Source: Rhodocyclaceae bacterium (GTDB lineage: Bacteria > Pseudomonadota > Gammaproteobacteria > Burkholderiales > Rhodocyclaceae). From it: a stretch of 64,000 bases of DNA. The translations under genes and the position numbers were made by a program. Below are positions 26,232 to 34,488 of the stretch, piece after piece (positions within the stretch are counted from its first letter, which is position 1; the number at the start of each line of letters is the position of its first letter). The notes below the pieces were generated by a model, which saw only the letters and a program-made list of their open reading frames with translations, searched no databases and was not told where the DNA came from. The stretch lies in the NCBI GenBank assembly GCA_019455325.1, contig JACFMQ010000001.1, forward strand, positions 631,071-695,070, written 5' to 3'.

Positions 26232-26741
26232 ATGCCGACCGCCCGCCACCGCCTCGTGCCGCTCCTCGCCGCGGCGCTGCTCGCCGCCGCCGCCCTGACG
26301 GCGCAGGCCGGCGAAACGTCGCGCCGCGACGGCGAAGACTCCCTGCTCGAACGCTACACCAGCACCGCCCACGACCTGATCCTGAAAGGGCTGGAACTGG
26401 TCGGCGTCGGCTATCGCCGCGGCGGCACCGACCCGGACACCGGGCTCGACTGCAGCGGCTTCGTCCAGCACGTCTTCCGCGAATCGGTCGGCATGATCCT
26501 GCCGCGCACCTCGCACGAAATGAGCAAGCTCGGCGACCGCATCGACCGCCGGGAGCTGAAGCCCGGCGACCTCGTCTTCTTCAACACCATGCGCCGCGCC
26601 TTTTCGCACGTCGGCATCTACGTCGGCGAGGGCCGCTTCCTGCATGCGCCGCGCCCCGGTGGCGAGGTGCGCGTCGAGGACATGCGCAGCGGCTACTGGG
26701 TGAACCGCTACAACGGCGCGCGCCGGATCGTCGAAAACTGA
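26232..26741 (+). CDS. NlpC/P60 (C40) cell-wall hydrolase
   Basis: Exported 169-residue endopeptidase that should cut peptide stems in peptidoglycan. An N-terminal signal peptide (LVPLLAAALLAAAALTAQAG) is followed by a single NlpC/P60 domain with catalytic Cys74 (GLDCSGFVQHVF), His126 (FSHVGIYVG) and a third polar residue His138 (FLHAPRPGG). There is no SH3 or LysM domain. Monocistronic: it has its own promoter and is closed by a strong terminator at 26769. Confidence 0.93.
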   Translation: MPTARHRLVPLLAAALLAAAALTAQAGETSRRDGEDSLLERYTSTAHDLILKGLELVGVGYRRGGTDPDTGLDCSGFVQHVFRESVGMILPRTSHEMSKLGDRIDRRELKPGDLVFFNTMRRAFSHVGIYVGEGRFLHAPRPGGEVRVEDMRSGYWVNRYNGARRIVEN

Positions 26742-26768
26742 GCGCGGCGGCCTCGCCGTCCGTCCGGG

Positions 26769-26791
26769 CGCCGCGATCGCGGCGTTTTTTT
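26769..26791 (+). terminator. Rho-independent terminator after the NlpC/P60 gene
   Basis: A perfect 16-bp palindrome CGCCGCGATCGCGGCG (26769-26784) is followed by seven T. It isolates the hydrolase gene from the iron-transport gene downstream. Confidence 0.9.
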
Positions 26792-26800
26792 CGCCGACCG

Positions 26801-26819
26801 CAAAGAACCGTTCTCATTT
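26801..26819 (+). promoter_or_regulatory. Fur-box-like site upstream of fbpA
   Basis: AAAGAACCGTTCTCATTT contains the inverted repeat AGAAC-C-GTTCT (26804-26814); the right half GTTCTCATTT is close to the betaproteobacterial Fur half-site ATTCTCATTT. It overlaps the -35 of the fbpA promoter, a good position for iron-dependent repression. Inference from sequence resemblance only. Confidence 0.55.
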
Positions 26820-26845
26820 ACATGACAGGGATCAGCCGATAGAAT
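26817..26845 (+). promoter_or_regulatory. Sigma70-type promoter of fbpA
   Basis: TTTACA (26817-26822), 17 bp spacer, TAGAAT (26840-26845). The leader to the ATG is about 25 nt and holds a GGAG ribosome-binding site at 26863-26866. Confidence 0.6.
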
Positions 26846-26877
26846 CGGCCGGCCTCAATCACCGGAGTGTCCCCACC

Positions 26878-27900
26878 ATGAAGCAAGCCATGCCCCGCGC
26901 CCTGTGCGTCCTGACCGCAGCGCTGCTCGCCGGCGCCGCGACCGCCGAGGAGAAGGTCCTCAATCTCTATTCCGCCCGCCACTACCAGACGGACGAGGCG
27001 CTCTACGCCGACTTCACGAAGCAGACCGGGATCAAGATCAACCGCATCGAAGGCAAGGAAGAGGAACTGCTCGAGCGGATCAGGAACGAGGGCGCCAACA
27101 GCCCGGCCGACGTGCTGCTGACGGTGGACGCCGCGCGGCTGGCCAAGGCGCACGAGATGGGCCTGTTCACGCCGGTGCGCTCGAAGACGCTGGAATCGCG
27201 CATCCCGGCGCACCTGCGCACCGAGGACTGGTTCTCCTTCTCCGTCCGCGCCCGCGTCATCGTCTACAACAAGGCGGCGGTGAAGGCCGAGGACGTGCAG
27301 AGCTACGACGACCTCGCCGACCCGAAGCTGAAGGGCAAGGTGTGCACGCGTTCCGGCTCGCATCCGTACAACCTGTCGCTGATGGCCTCGATCATCTCGC
27401 ACCAGGGCGCCGACAAGGCGGAAGCCTGGGCCAAGGGCGTCGTCGCCAACTTCGCGCGCGCGCCGAAGGGCGGCGACACCGACCAGATCAAGGCGGTCGC
27501 CGCCGGCGAATGCGGCGTCGCCATCTCCAACTCCTACTACGTCGCCCGCCTGATGCGCTCCGAGAAGGACGCCGACAAGAAGGCGATGGAGAGAATCGGC
27601 GTCGTCTGGCCGAACCAGAAGAGCACCGGCGCGCACATCAACGTCTCCGGCGCCGGCGTGCTCAAGCACGCCCCGCACAAGGAGGCGGCGGTGAAGTTCC
27701 TCGAATACCTCGCCTCCGACGCGGCGCAGCGCTACTTCGCCGACGGCAACAACGAGTGGCCGGTGGTGAAGAGCGTCAAGGTCGACAACCCGGCGCTCAC
27801 CCGGCTCGGTCCGTTCAAGGCCGACACGCTGCCGGTCGGCAACCTGCAGATGTACTCGACCAAGGCGCAGGTGATCTTCGACCGGGTCGGCTATCGCTGA
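26878..27900 (+). CDS. fbpA: Ferric-iron ABC transporter substrate-binding protein (FbpA/FutA-like)
   Basis: Periplasmic Fe(III)-binding protein of 340 residues. The signal peptide MKQAMPRALCVLTAALLAGAA ends near residue 22; the mature protein begins EEKVLNLYSARHYQTDEALY, as in FutA1/FbpA. The adjacent tyrosines of NSYYVARL (Tyr220, Tyr221) match the conserved iron-binding pair. Other family features are SPADVLLTVDAARL and GAHINVSGAGVLKHAPH. No permease or ATPase is adjacent; the likely partners are the divergent FbpB/FbpC genes at 42578-45423. The promoter overlaps a Fur-like box, consistent with induction under iron limitation. Confidence 0.9.
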   Translation: MKQAMPRALCVLTAALLAGAATAEEKVLNLYSARHYQTDEALYADFTKQTGIKINRIEGKEEELLERIRNEGANSPADVLLTVDAARLAKAHEMGLFTPVRSKTLESRIPAHLRTEDWFSFSVRARVIVYNKAAVKAEDVQSYDDLADPKLKGKVCTRSGSHPYNLSLMASIISHQGADKAEAWAKGVVANFARAPKGGDTDQIKAVAAGECGVAISNSYYVARLMRSEKDADKKAMERIGVVWPNQKSTGAHINVSGAGVLKHAPHKEAAVKFLEYLASDAAQRYFADGNNEWPVVKSVKVDNPALTRLGPFKADTLPVGNLQMYSTKAQVIFDRVGYR

Positions 27901-27911
27901 ACGGTCGGCGA

Positions 27912-27949
27912 CAGCCGGGAAACGCCCCGCACCGGGGCGTTCCGGGCTG
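27912..27949 (+). terminator. Long hairpin after fbpA, without U-tract
   Basis: An imperfect long stem centred on AACGCCCCG-CAC-CGGGGCGTT, extended outward by CAGCC.../...GGCTG, begins 12 bases after the fbpA stop. No T-run follows, so termination may be weak or it may protect the mRNA end. Confidence 0.5.
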
Positions 27950-27999
27950 CCGGCGAACCCCCGGTCCCGGGTTCATCGTGGTGGCGGAGAGCGAGACGA

Positions 28000-28005
28000 T
28001 ACAAT
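28000..28005 (+). promoter_or_regulatory. -10-like hexamer 7 nt before tamA
   Basis: TACAAT at 28000-28005 is followed after 7 nt by the tamA ATG, with no ribosome-binding site between. A start of transcription at or next to the ATG is predicted. No good -35 is visible. Confidence 0.4.
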
Positions 28006-28012
28006 CTCCGCC

Positions 28013-29761
28013 ATGTCTCTTTTCCTCCCGCCTCGCCGCCTCGCCGCCCTCGTCCTGGCGCTTGCCGCGCTGAACGGTTTCGGCCTGCCCGCCCTGGCGG
28101 CGCCGCCCCGGATCGAGGCGCCCGAGCCGCTGGATGAACTGCTCCGGCGCCATCTGCAGCTCGACGCCCCGCGGGACGAGGCGGAGCGGGAGGCGCTGCG
28201 CAACCGGCTGAGCCAGGAAGGCAGCCAGTTGCTCGCCACCGAGGGCTATTTCGACGCCCGCATCGAACTCGCCGGGGAGAGCCTGGAACACCTGGTGCTG
28301 CGGGTCGCGCCCGGCGCGCGCGCCACCATCCATGAAAACCGCATCCAGATCGACGGCCCGCTGCCCGAGGCGCGGCGCCAGGCCCTGCAACAGGGCTGGA
28401 CGCTGCAGCCGGGGCAACCGTTTCGTCAGGCGGACTGGACGCAGGCCAAGGAACGGCTGCTGCTCGCGCTGCTGGAAAAGGGGTTCCCCGGCGCCCGGAT
28501 CGCCCACAGCAAGGCCGACGTGGACGCCGACAGCGGCCGCGTGGCGCTGGAAGTGACCGTGCACAGCGGCCCCCTCTACCGCTTCGGGGAGCTGAGGATC
28601 GACGGGCTGGAGCGCTACCGGCCCGAGCTGGTGGCGCGCTACAGCGCCCGCATCAAGCCCGGCAGGCCCTACGAGGAAGACGCCCTGCACGATCTGCAGA
28701 ACCGGCTGGAAGGCACCCCGTATTTCAATTCCGTGCTCGTCCGCCTGGCCACGGAAGCCGCCGTACCCGCTGCCGACGCTGCTGCCGGCGACGACCTGGT
28801 GGCACCGGTGGCCGTGCAACTGCGCGAACGGCAGCCGTACCAGGTGGGCCTGGGCGGCGGCATCAGCTCCAACACCGGCGCCCGGGTGGAGGCGAGCTAC
28901 CGCAGCGCCGACCTGTTCCGCCAGGCCTGGCAATTCCACAGCGGCATCCGCCTGGAACAGTTGAAGCAGACGGCCTATGCCGACATTTTCCTGCCGCCGG
29001 CCGCGGATCAGTCCAACTACGCTTTCGGCGTCCTGGTCGAGCGTTCGGACATCCAGAACCTGGAACTGGAAACCCAGTCTGTAGGCATCACCCGCAGCCG
29101 CCGGCAGGGCAGCATCGACCTCGGCCTGAACCTCGGCTATCTCGAAGAGAAACAGACGCCCCAGCACATGGATTCCGAACGCACCCGCGCGCTCACCCTC
29201 AACGCCACCTGGACCTGGCAACCGTTCCGGGGACAGTTCGACCGCAGCGAGGGCCATTCCAGCCAGGTGCAGATCGGCGGCTCGATCAAGCCGGTGTCCA
29301 CGCAGAATTTCATCCGGCTCTACGGCAGGCACCAGCACACCCTGGCCGTGGGCCGCGACAACACCCTCTCCCTGCGCGCCGAGGGCGGCCTGATCCTCGC
29401 CCCGAGCAGCGACGGCATCCCCCAGAACTTCCTCTTCCGCGCCGGCGGCACCCAATCCGTGCGCGGCTATTCCTACCAGAGCCTGGGGGTCAGGGAGACG
29501 GGCGGCGCGGTGCTGGGCGGGCGCTACCTGACCACCCTGAGCGCCGAGTTCACCCACTGGATTTCCGGCGGCCCCTGGGGCGTCGCCGCTTTCGTCGATC
29601 ACGGCGACGCCGGCGACGACAGGCGCACCTTCAAGCTGAAGACCGGTTACGGCCTCGGCGCCCGCTGGCGCAGCCCCGCCGGCCCCCTGGGCATCGACCT
29701 GGCCTATGGCCAGGCCACCGGCAACTGGCACCTCCACTTCGCCCTGGCCCTGCCCTTCTGA
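28013..29761 (+). CDS. tamA: TamA-like outer-membrane translocation protein
   Basis: Omp85-family beta-barrel of 582 residues that with TamB moves proteins or phospholipids to the outer membrane. A signal peptide (residues 1-29) precedes POTRA-type domains (about 30-265) and a 16-strand barrel domain (about 280-582). The barrel carries the Omp85 L6 signature GGTQSVRGYSYQSLG and ends in the outer-membrane-type C-terminus HFALALPF with terminal Phe. TamB begins 1 base after its stop, so the pair is an operon. Confidence 0.92.
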   Translation: MSLFLPPRRLAALVLALAALNGFGLPALAAPPRIEAPEPLDELLRRHLQLDAPRDEAEREALRNRLSQEGSQLLATEGYFDARIELAGESLEHLVLRVAPGARATIHENRIQIDGPLPEARRQALQQGWTLQPGQPFRQADWTQAKERLLLALLEKGFPGARIAHSKADVDADSGRVALEVTVHSGPLYRFGELRIDGLERYRPELVARYSARIKPGRPYEEDALHDLQNRLEGTPYFNSVLVRLATEAAVPAADAAAGDDLVAPVAVQLRERQPYQVGLGGGISSNTGARVEASYRSADLFRQAWQFHSGIRLEQLKQTAYADIFLPPAADQSNYAFGVLVERSDIQNLELETQSVGITRSRRQGSIDLGLNLGYLEEKQTPQHMDSERTRALTLNATWTWQPFRGQFDRSEGHSSQVQIGGSIKPVSTQNFIRLYGRHQHTLAVGRDNTLSLRAEGGLILAPSSDGIPQNFLFRAGGTQSVRGYSYQSLGVRETGGAVLGGRYLTTLSAEFTHWISGGPWGVAAFVDHGDAGDDRRTFKLKTGYGLGARWRSPAGPLGIDLAYGQATGNWHLHFALALPF

Positions 29762-29762
29762 C

Positions 29763-32700
29763 ATGGCTACCGGCACACCGCGCCCGCGCCGCCGCAGCCG
29801 CCTCCTCGGCGGCCTGGGCCTCGTTGCGCTCGGCCTGGGCGCGGCCGGCGGCTGGCTGCTGGCGACGGAAAGCGGCCTGCGCGCCGCTCTGGCTCTGGCC
29901 CAGAACGCCACGGCGGGGCAGCTCGCCGTCGGCGGCGCCGGCGGCCGCCTGATCGGCCCGCTGACGGTGGAGCGGCTCCACTGGCGCGGCCCCGGACAGA
30001 CGGTCGAGCTGCAGGGGCTGCACCTCGACTGGCGAGCCGGCGCCCTGCTGCAGGGGCGGCTGGAAATCGGGCGACTGCATGCGCGGGCGCTGCGGGTCAC
30101 CGTCGAACCCGGGCCGGAAACGCCGCCACCGCAAACGCTGCATCTGCCCCTGGCGCTGCACGTCGGCGAACTGGGCGTGGATGCGCTGTTCCTCGGCGAA
30201 ACCGGCGCCCCCCTGCTCACCCAGTTGCGCGCCGGGCTGGAAAGCGACGGCCGGCGCCACCGCCTCACTGCCCTGCGCCTGGAGCGCCAGGGCCTGCGGC
30301 TCGAAGCCGAGGCCGAACTCGGCGGCGACGCCCCCCTTCCCCTCAAGGGCGAGGTACGGGTGCGCGGCGAATTCGAGGGCCATCCGGTCGAGCTGGACCT
30401 GCAAGCGGACGGCCCCCTGGCCCGCCTGCCCGCCACCGGACGACTGGCAAGCCGGAACAGCCGGGGCGAACTGAGCGCCACCCTGACCCCCTTCGCCCGC
30501 CAGCCCTTCACGCGCCTGCAGGCGCACATCGCAGGGCTGGATCCGGCGCACTGGCACCCGCAAGCGCCCCGGGCCGAGCTGGATCTGGACATCGACATCC
30601 ATCCCCTGGCCGACGAGGAAGCCAGCCTCGCCGGCCGCCTCAGCCTCGACAACCGCAGCAGCGGCCCCATCGACCGGCAGGCGCTGCCGCTCGACGCCCT
30701 CGCCGCCCGGCTGCGCTGGCAAGGCGAGCGCCTGCAGCTTGCCGACATCGACGCCCGCCTGCGGGGCGGCGGACGCTTCACCGGCGAGGTCGATCTGGAC
30801 CTCGGCACGCCCGGCGGCTTCCAGGTCCGGGGCGAGGTCGCCAGGCTCGACCCCGCCCGCCTGCTGGGCACCCTGCCGCCGGCCCGCATCAATGCCCGCT
30901 TCGAGACGGCAGGCACGCTCGCCGAACCCCTCGCCGTCAGCGCCCGGTTCACCCTGAACGACAGCCGGATCGGCAACAGGGCCTTCCACGGCGCGGGCAG
31001 GCTGCAGGCGAGCGCCGAGCGCGTGCACGACGTGGACCTGCAACTGGCCGCCGGCGACAACCGCCTGCGCGCCCAAGGTGCGCTGGGCCGCGCCGGGGAC
31101 AAGCTGCAGCTCGACATCGACGCGCCGCGCCTCGCCGACCTGGGCCTGGGCGGCGACCTGCAGGCCCGCCTCACGCTGGCCGGCGCCTTGCGCACGCCCG
31201 GCGTGAGCGGCACCGCGCAAAGCCGCAGCCTGACGCTGCCCGGCCGGCTCCGGCTCGCCGGACTGCGCCTCGATGCCCGCATGGGGCTCGCGCCGAGCGA
31301 CCCGATGCAACTGCGGCTCGAACTGGCCGCGCTGGAACTGCCGCAGCAAGAGCGCCGCCTCGGCGCCACGAAGCTCGACCTCTCGGGCAGCCGCGCCCGG
31401 CACCGGCTGGAACTCCAGACCCGGCTCGAACTGCCCGACCTCCCCCTGCTCCGGAACGCCCCGCTGGTGCTCGCGGCCAGCGGCGGCGAGCAGGACGGCC
31501 CGGCCTGGTCGGGCACGCTGGAACGCCTCGAACTCGGCGGCGCCGTGCCGCTGCTGCGCCTGACCGCCCCGGCCGCCCTGCGCCTGGGCGAAGCGCTGCG
31601 CTTCGGCCCGGCCCGCTTCGAAGGCCACTTCGAGGGCCGCTCCGCCGGGCAAAAAACCTGGCAGGCCCGCATCGATTCCCTCGAACGCCGGGACGGCCGG
31701 TGGCAAAGCGCCGGGGCGATCGAAGCCCTGCCCGTCGCCCCCTTCGCCGCGGCCCTGGAAAAAAGCAGCCTGCGCCTCGATGCGCAATGGGACCTGAGCC
31801 TGGGCAACAAACCGCGCGGCAGCCTGAGCCTGACGCGCCGGGAGGGCGACCTGCAGTTCGGCGCCGTCGGCCCCGCCCTCGGGCTGAACGAAGCCCGCCT
31901 GGACCTCGATCTGGCAGACCGGCCGCGCCTGCAACTGCGCGCCCGCGGCGAGCGCCTGGGGCTGCTGCAGGGCGAGGTCGCGCTGCACCCCGAAGCGCCG
32001 CTGGAAGAAGCGTGGAGCGGCACGATCCGGGCGAGCATGGCCGATCTCTCCTGGATCGGCCCCCTGCTCGGCCCGACCCTGCAGCTCGGCGGCCACCTGG
32101 AAGCCGACGCCCGCCTCGGCGGCACGCCGCGCCAGCCGCGCGTCGATGGCCGCCTGACCGGGGAAACCCTGCACCTGCGCGAACTCGACAGCGGCCTGCG
32201 CCTGGAATCCGGGCAACTGCAGCTCGTTTTCTCGGAAAGCGAGCTGCAGTTGGAAAAGCTGCAATTCTCCAGCCCGCACGCGCCCCTGCCCCAGGCCCTG
32301 GACCGGCAACAGCGGGCCGCCTTCGCGCCCATCGTCGCCAGCCCGGGGCGCGTGGAAGGCAAGGGGCGGCTGCAGTTCGCCGGCACCGAGGCCGGCGGCC
32401 AGCTCGAATTCCGGCTGGAACGGCTGGGCGTGATGCAGAAACCCAGGCAATGGGTGGCGCTTTCGGGCCAGGGCCGGCTCGGCCTCGCCGGGGACAGGCT
32501 CGACATCGGCGCCCGGCTCGACGTCGACGGCGGCTACTGGCAGCTTGCCGACTCGGGCGCGCCCAGCCTCTCCGACGACGTGGTGGTGCGCCGCCAGGGC
32601 ACCCCGGCCGCCGCGCCGCGCACCTCGCGCACGCGACTCGACGTGAACGTGGACCTGGGCCGCCATTTCCATTTCTCCGGCGCCGGCGTCGACAGCCGCC

Positions 32701-33449
32701 TGCGCGGCGCCCTGCGCCTGCAAGGGGAAGGCACGACCGGGCTGCGCGCCAGCGGCAGCATCCGCACGGCGGACGGACGTTTCGACGCCTACGGCCAGAA
32801 GCTGGAAATCGAACAGGGCATCCTCACCTTCAACGGCCTGGTGAACAACCCCGGGCTCAACGTCCGCGCCATGCGCAGGAACCAGGCGGTGGCAGCCGGC
32901 GTGAGCATCACCGGCACGGCGCAGCGGCCGGTCATCACCCTGGTTTCCGACCCGGCGGTGCCGGACGCGGAAAAGCTCTCCTGGCTGATCTTCGGCGAAG
33001 CCCCGGAACAGGGCGGCGGCGTCGATCACGGCACCCTGCTCGCCGCCGCCAACGCCATTCTCGGCGGCCAGAGCGGCGGCTCCGGCAACGTGCTGCGCGA
33101 CCTTCAGCAGACCCTCGGCGTCAACGTCAGCATGGGCCGCAGCAGCCAGGGCAGCGGCCCGCGCAGCCAGGTCGCCAGCAGCGGCGGCTTCGGCCCCGGC
33201 GGCGCAACCGCCAGCGAACAGGTGCTGCGGGTCGGCACCCAGCTCGCCAAGGGGCTCAGTCTCTCCTACGAATATTCCCTGACCGGCGCCGAAAGCGTGG
33301 TCAAGCTCACCCTCGCCCTGAGCCGCCGCCTCTCGCTGGTCGGCCAGGCCGGCACCGACAACGCGGTCGATCTGTTCTACAACTTCCGCTTCGGCGGCAC
33401 CCGAGCGCCGCGCGGGAAAGACACGAAGCCCGGAAACGGGACGCCATAA
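29763..33449 (+). CDS. tamB: TamB-like translocation/assembly protein
   Basis: A 1228-residue periplasm-spanning protein anchored in the inner membrane by one N-terminal helix (SRLLGGLGLVALGLGAAGGWLL, about 12-33). The rest is a long AsmA/TamB-like beta-rich groove rich in repeated LDL, LRL and LQL strands, and the C-terminal about 300 residues are the conserved TamB domain (DUF490): GILTFNGLVNNPGLNVRAMRRN, DAEKLSWLIFGEAPEQ, LGVNVSMGRSSQG and the end GTDNAVDLFYNFRFGG. It follows tamA directly. Likely role: bulk lipid or barrel-protein transport to the outer membrane. Confidence 0.92.
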   Translation: MATGTPRPRRRSRLLGGLGLVALGLGAAGGWLLATESGLRAALALAQNATAGQLAVGGAGGRLIGPLTVERLHWRGPGQTVELQGLHLDWRAGALLQGRLEIGRLHARALRVTVEPGPETPPPQTLHLPLALHVGELGVDALFLGETGAPLLTQLRAGLESDGRRHRLTALRLERQGLRLEAEAELGGDAPLPLKGEVRVRGEFEGHPVELDLQADGPLARLPATGRLASRNSRGELSATLTPFARQPFTRLQAHIAGLDPAHWHPQAPRAELDLDIDIHPLADEEASLAGRLSLDNRSSGPIDRQALPLDALAARLRWQGERLQLADIDARLRGGGRFTGEVDLDLGTPGGFQVRGEVARLDPARLLGTLPPARINARFETAGTLAEPLAVSARFTLNDSRIGNRAFHGAGRLQASAERVHDVDLQLAAGDNRLRAQGALGRAGDKLQLDIDAPRLADLGLGGDLQARLTLAGALRTPGVSGTAQSRSLTLPGRLRLAGLRLDARMGLAPSDPMQLRLELAALELPQQERRLGATKLDLSGSRARHRLELQTRLELPDLPLLRNAPLVLAASGGEQDGPAWSGTLERLELGGAVPLLRLTAPAALRLGEALRFGPARFEGHFEGRSAGQKTWQARIDSLERRDGRWQSAGAIEALPVAPFAAALEKSSLRLDAQWDLSLGNKPRGSLSLTRREGDLQFGAVGPALGLNEARLDLDLADRPRLQLRARGERLGLLQGEVALHPEAPLEEAWSGTIRASMADLSWIGPLLGPTLQLGGHLEADARLGGTPRQPRVDGRLTGETLHLRELDSGLRLESGQLQLVFSESELQLEKLQFSSPHAPLPQALDRQQRAAFAPIVASPGRVEGKGRLQFAGTEAGGQLEFRLERLGVMQKPRQWVALSGQGRLGLAGDRLDIGARLDVDGGYWQLADSGAPSLSDDVVVRRQGTPAAAPRTSRTRLDVNVDLGRHFHFSGAGVDSRLRGALRLQGEGTTGLRASGSIRTADGRFDAYGQKLEIEQGILTFNGLVNNPGLNVRAMRRNQAVAAGVSITGTAQRPVITLVSDPAVPDAEKLSWLIFGEAPEQGGGVDHGTLLAAANAILGGQSGGSGNVLRDLQQTLGVNVSMGRSSQGSGPRSQVASSGGFGPGGATASEQVLRVGTQLAKGLSLSYEYSLTGAESVVKLTLALSRRLSLVGQAGTDNAVDLFYNFRFGGTRAPRGKDTKPGNGTP

Positions 33450-33583
33450 GCAGCGGCCACCCGCTCCGGCGGCCCAGGCGTCGTCGCTGACCGCTTGATT
33501 GCCGAGGACGCCGAAGACCACACGGCGTAAGGCCGCAGTGCTGGTCGCGCCGCATCGTCGGGTAATGATTACTCCAGCAGAAT

Positions 33584-33618
33584 AGGGTTGTAACAGCTAG
33601 AATGGCTGTTACAACCCT
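33584..33618 (+). promoter_or_regulatory. Large perfect operator upstream of the Phd-like antitoxin
   Basis: AGGGTTGTAACAGC (33584-33597), 7-base spacer TAGAATG, GCTGTTACAACCCT (33605-33618): 14-bp arms without mismatch. The spacer itself reads TAGAAT, a -10-like hexamer, so binding would block the promoter. The antitoxin ATG is 20 bp downstream. Confidence 0.8.
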
Positions 33619-33637
33619 TTGAACGAAGGAGCCAGCC

Positions 33638-33934
33638 ATGCAAGCCATTGCCTCGCTTGAAGCCCAGAACCGTTTCGGCGAACTGCTCGACACCGCGCAG
33701 CGTGAGCCGGTGCTCATCACCCGGCGCGGGCGCCCCGTCTCGCTGGTGCTCTCGCCTGTCAACGACATCGCCGCACTGCAACGCCAGTTCGCGCGCGCGC
33801 TGAGCGAACTGGCCCCGTTGCGCGGCGTCGAGGCGGCAGCCGAACTCCAGCGCAGCATGGCCGGACTGGGCGAACAAGCTCGCCAGGAAGGCCTGACGGA
33901 ACAGGACGTGCAGCGCCTCATCGACAAAGGCTGA
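33638..33934 (+). CDS. Phd/YefM-family antitoxin
   Basis: A 98-residue antitoxin with the Phd/YefM fold: ASLEAQNRFGELLDTAQREPVLITRRGRPVSLVLSP at the N-terminus is the dimerising DNA-binding part, and the C-terminal helical tail should cover the toxin. A GAAGGAG site precedes the ATG. The PIN-domain toxin starts 7 bases after its stop. The large perfect palindrome upstream is probably its own binding site. Confidence 0.88.
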   Translation: MQAIASLEAQNRFGELLDTAQREPVLITRRGRPVSLVLSPVNDIAALQRQFARALSELAPLRGVEAAAELQRSMAGLGEQARQEGLTEQDVQRLIDKG

Positions 33935-33940
33935 CAGGCC

Positions 33941-34402
33941 GTGGCTCCATCTGCCGTGCCGCAGGCCGATCTGCCCGCCATCGTGCTGGATACCAACCTG
34001 CTGGTCAGTGCCGCGCTGCTGCCAGACAGTACCAGCGGGCAGGCGCTCAGGCAGGCCGTCCTTGGCCACGAACTGGCCTTTTCCGACGCCACCTGGGACG
34101 AACTGCACGAAGTGCTGCACCGCCCCCGCTTCGACCGCTACTTTCCCCACGCCACCCAGCGTGGCAACTATCTGCATGCGCTGGCCCGCGCCGGGCGCTG
34201 GCACCACGTCGTCTCCACCGTTGCCGACTGCCGAGACCCCAGGGACAACAAGTTCCTCGCCCTCGCGCTGGATGCCCGCGCCGCCGCCATCGTCAGCGGC
34301 GACGAGGACCTACTGTGCCTGCACCCCTGGCGCGGCATCGCCATCGTGCCGCCCGCCGCGCTACTCGGGCAAGAGCGGAACCCGCCAGGGACGGGCGGCT
34401 GA
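33941..34402 (+). CDS. PIN-domain toxin (putative ribonuclease)
   Basis: A 153-residue PIN-like nuclease. It shows the acidic metal-binding set: Asp17 in VLDTNLLVSAALL, Glu in DATWDELHEVLHRPRF, and CRDPRDNKFLALALDA with IVSGDEDLL near the end. This layout is the COG1569 type of PIN toxin commonly paired with Phd or RHH antitoxins. The start is a GTG at 33941, 7 bases after the antitoxin stop. Expected action: cleavage of RNA when the antitoxin is lost. Confidence 0.87.
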   Translation: MAPSAVPQADLPAIVLDTNLLVSAALLPDSTSGQALRQAVLGHELAFSDATWDELHEVLHRPRFDRYFPHATQRGNYLHALARAGRWHHVVSTVADCRDPRDNKFLALALDARAAAIVSGDEDLLCLHPWRGIAIVPPAALLGQERNPPGTGG

Positions 34403-34488
34403 TGCGTAGTACTGCAGGCCCTTGTCAATCTGGAACAGTTCGGTCGTGAGCAGCATACGCCCGCCGACCGCTTGGCGCCGACCTCGAT

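Noticed and set aside
29631-33521. A 1296-residue open frame antisense to tamAB
   Set aside because: No recognisable domain; the plus-strand TamB with its C-terminal DUF490 domain explains the region.
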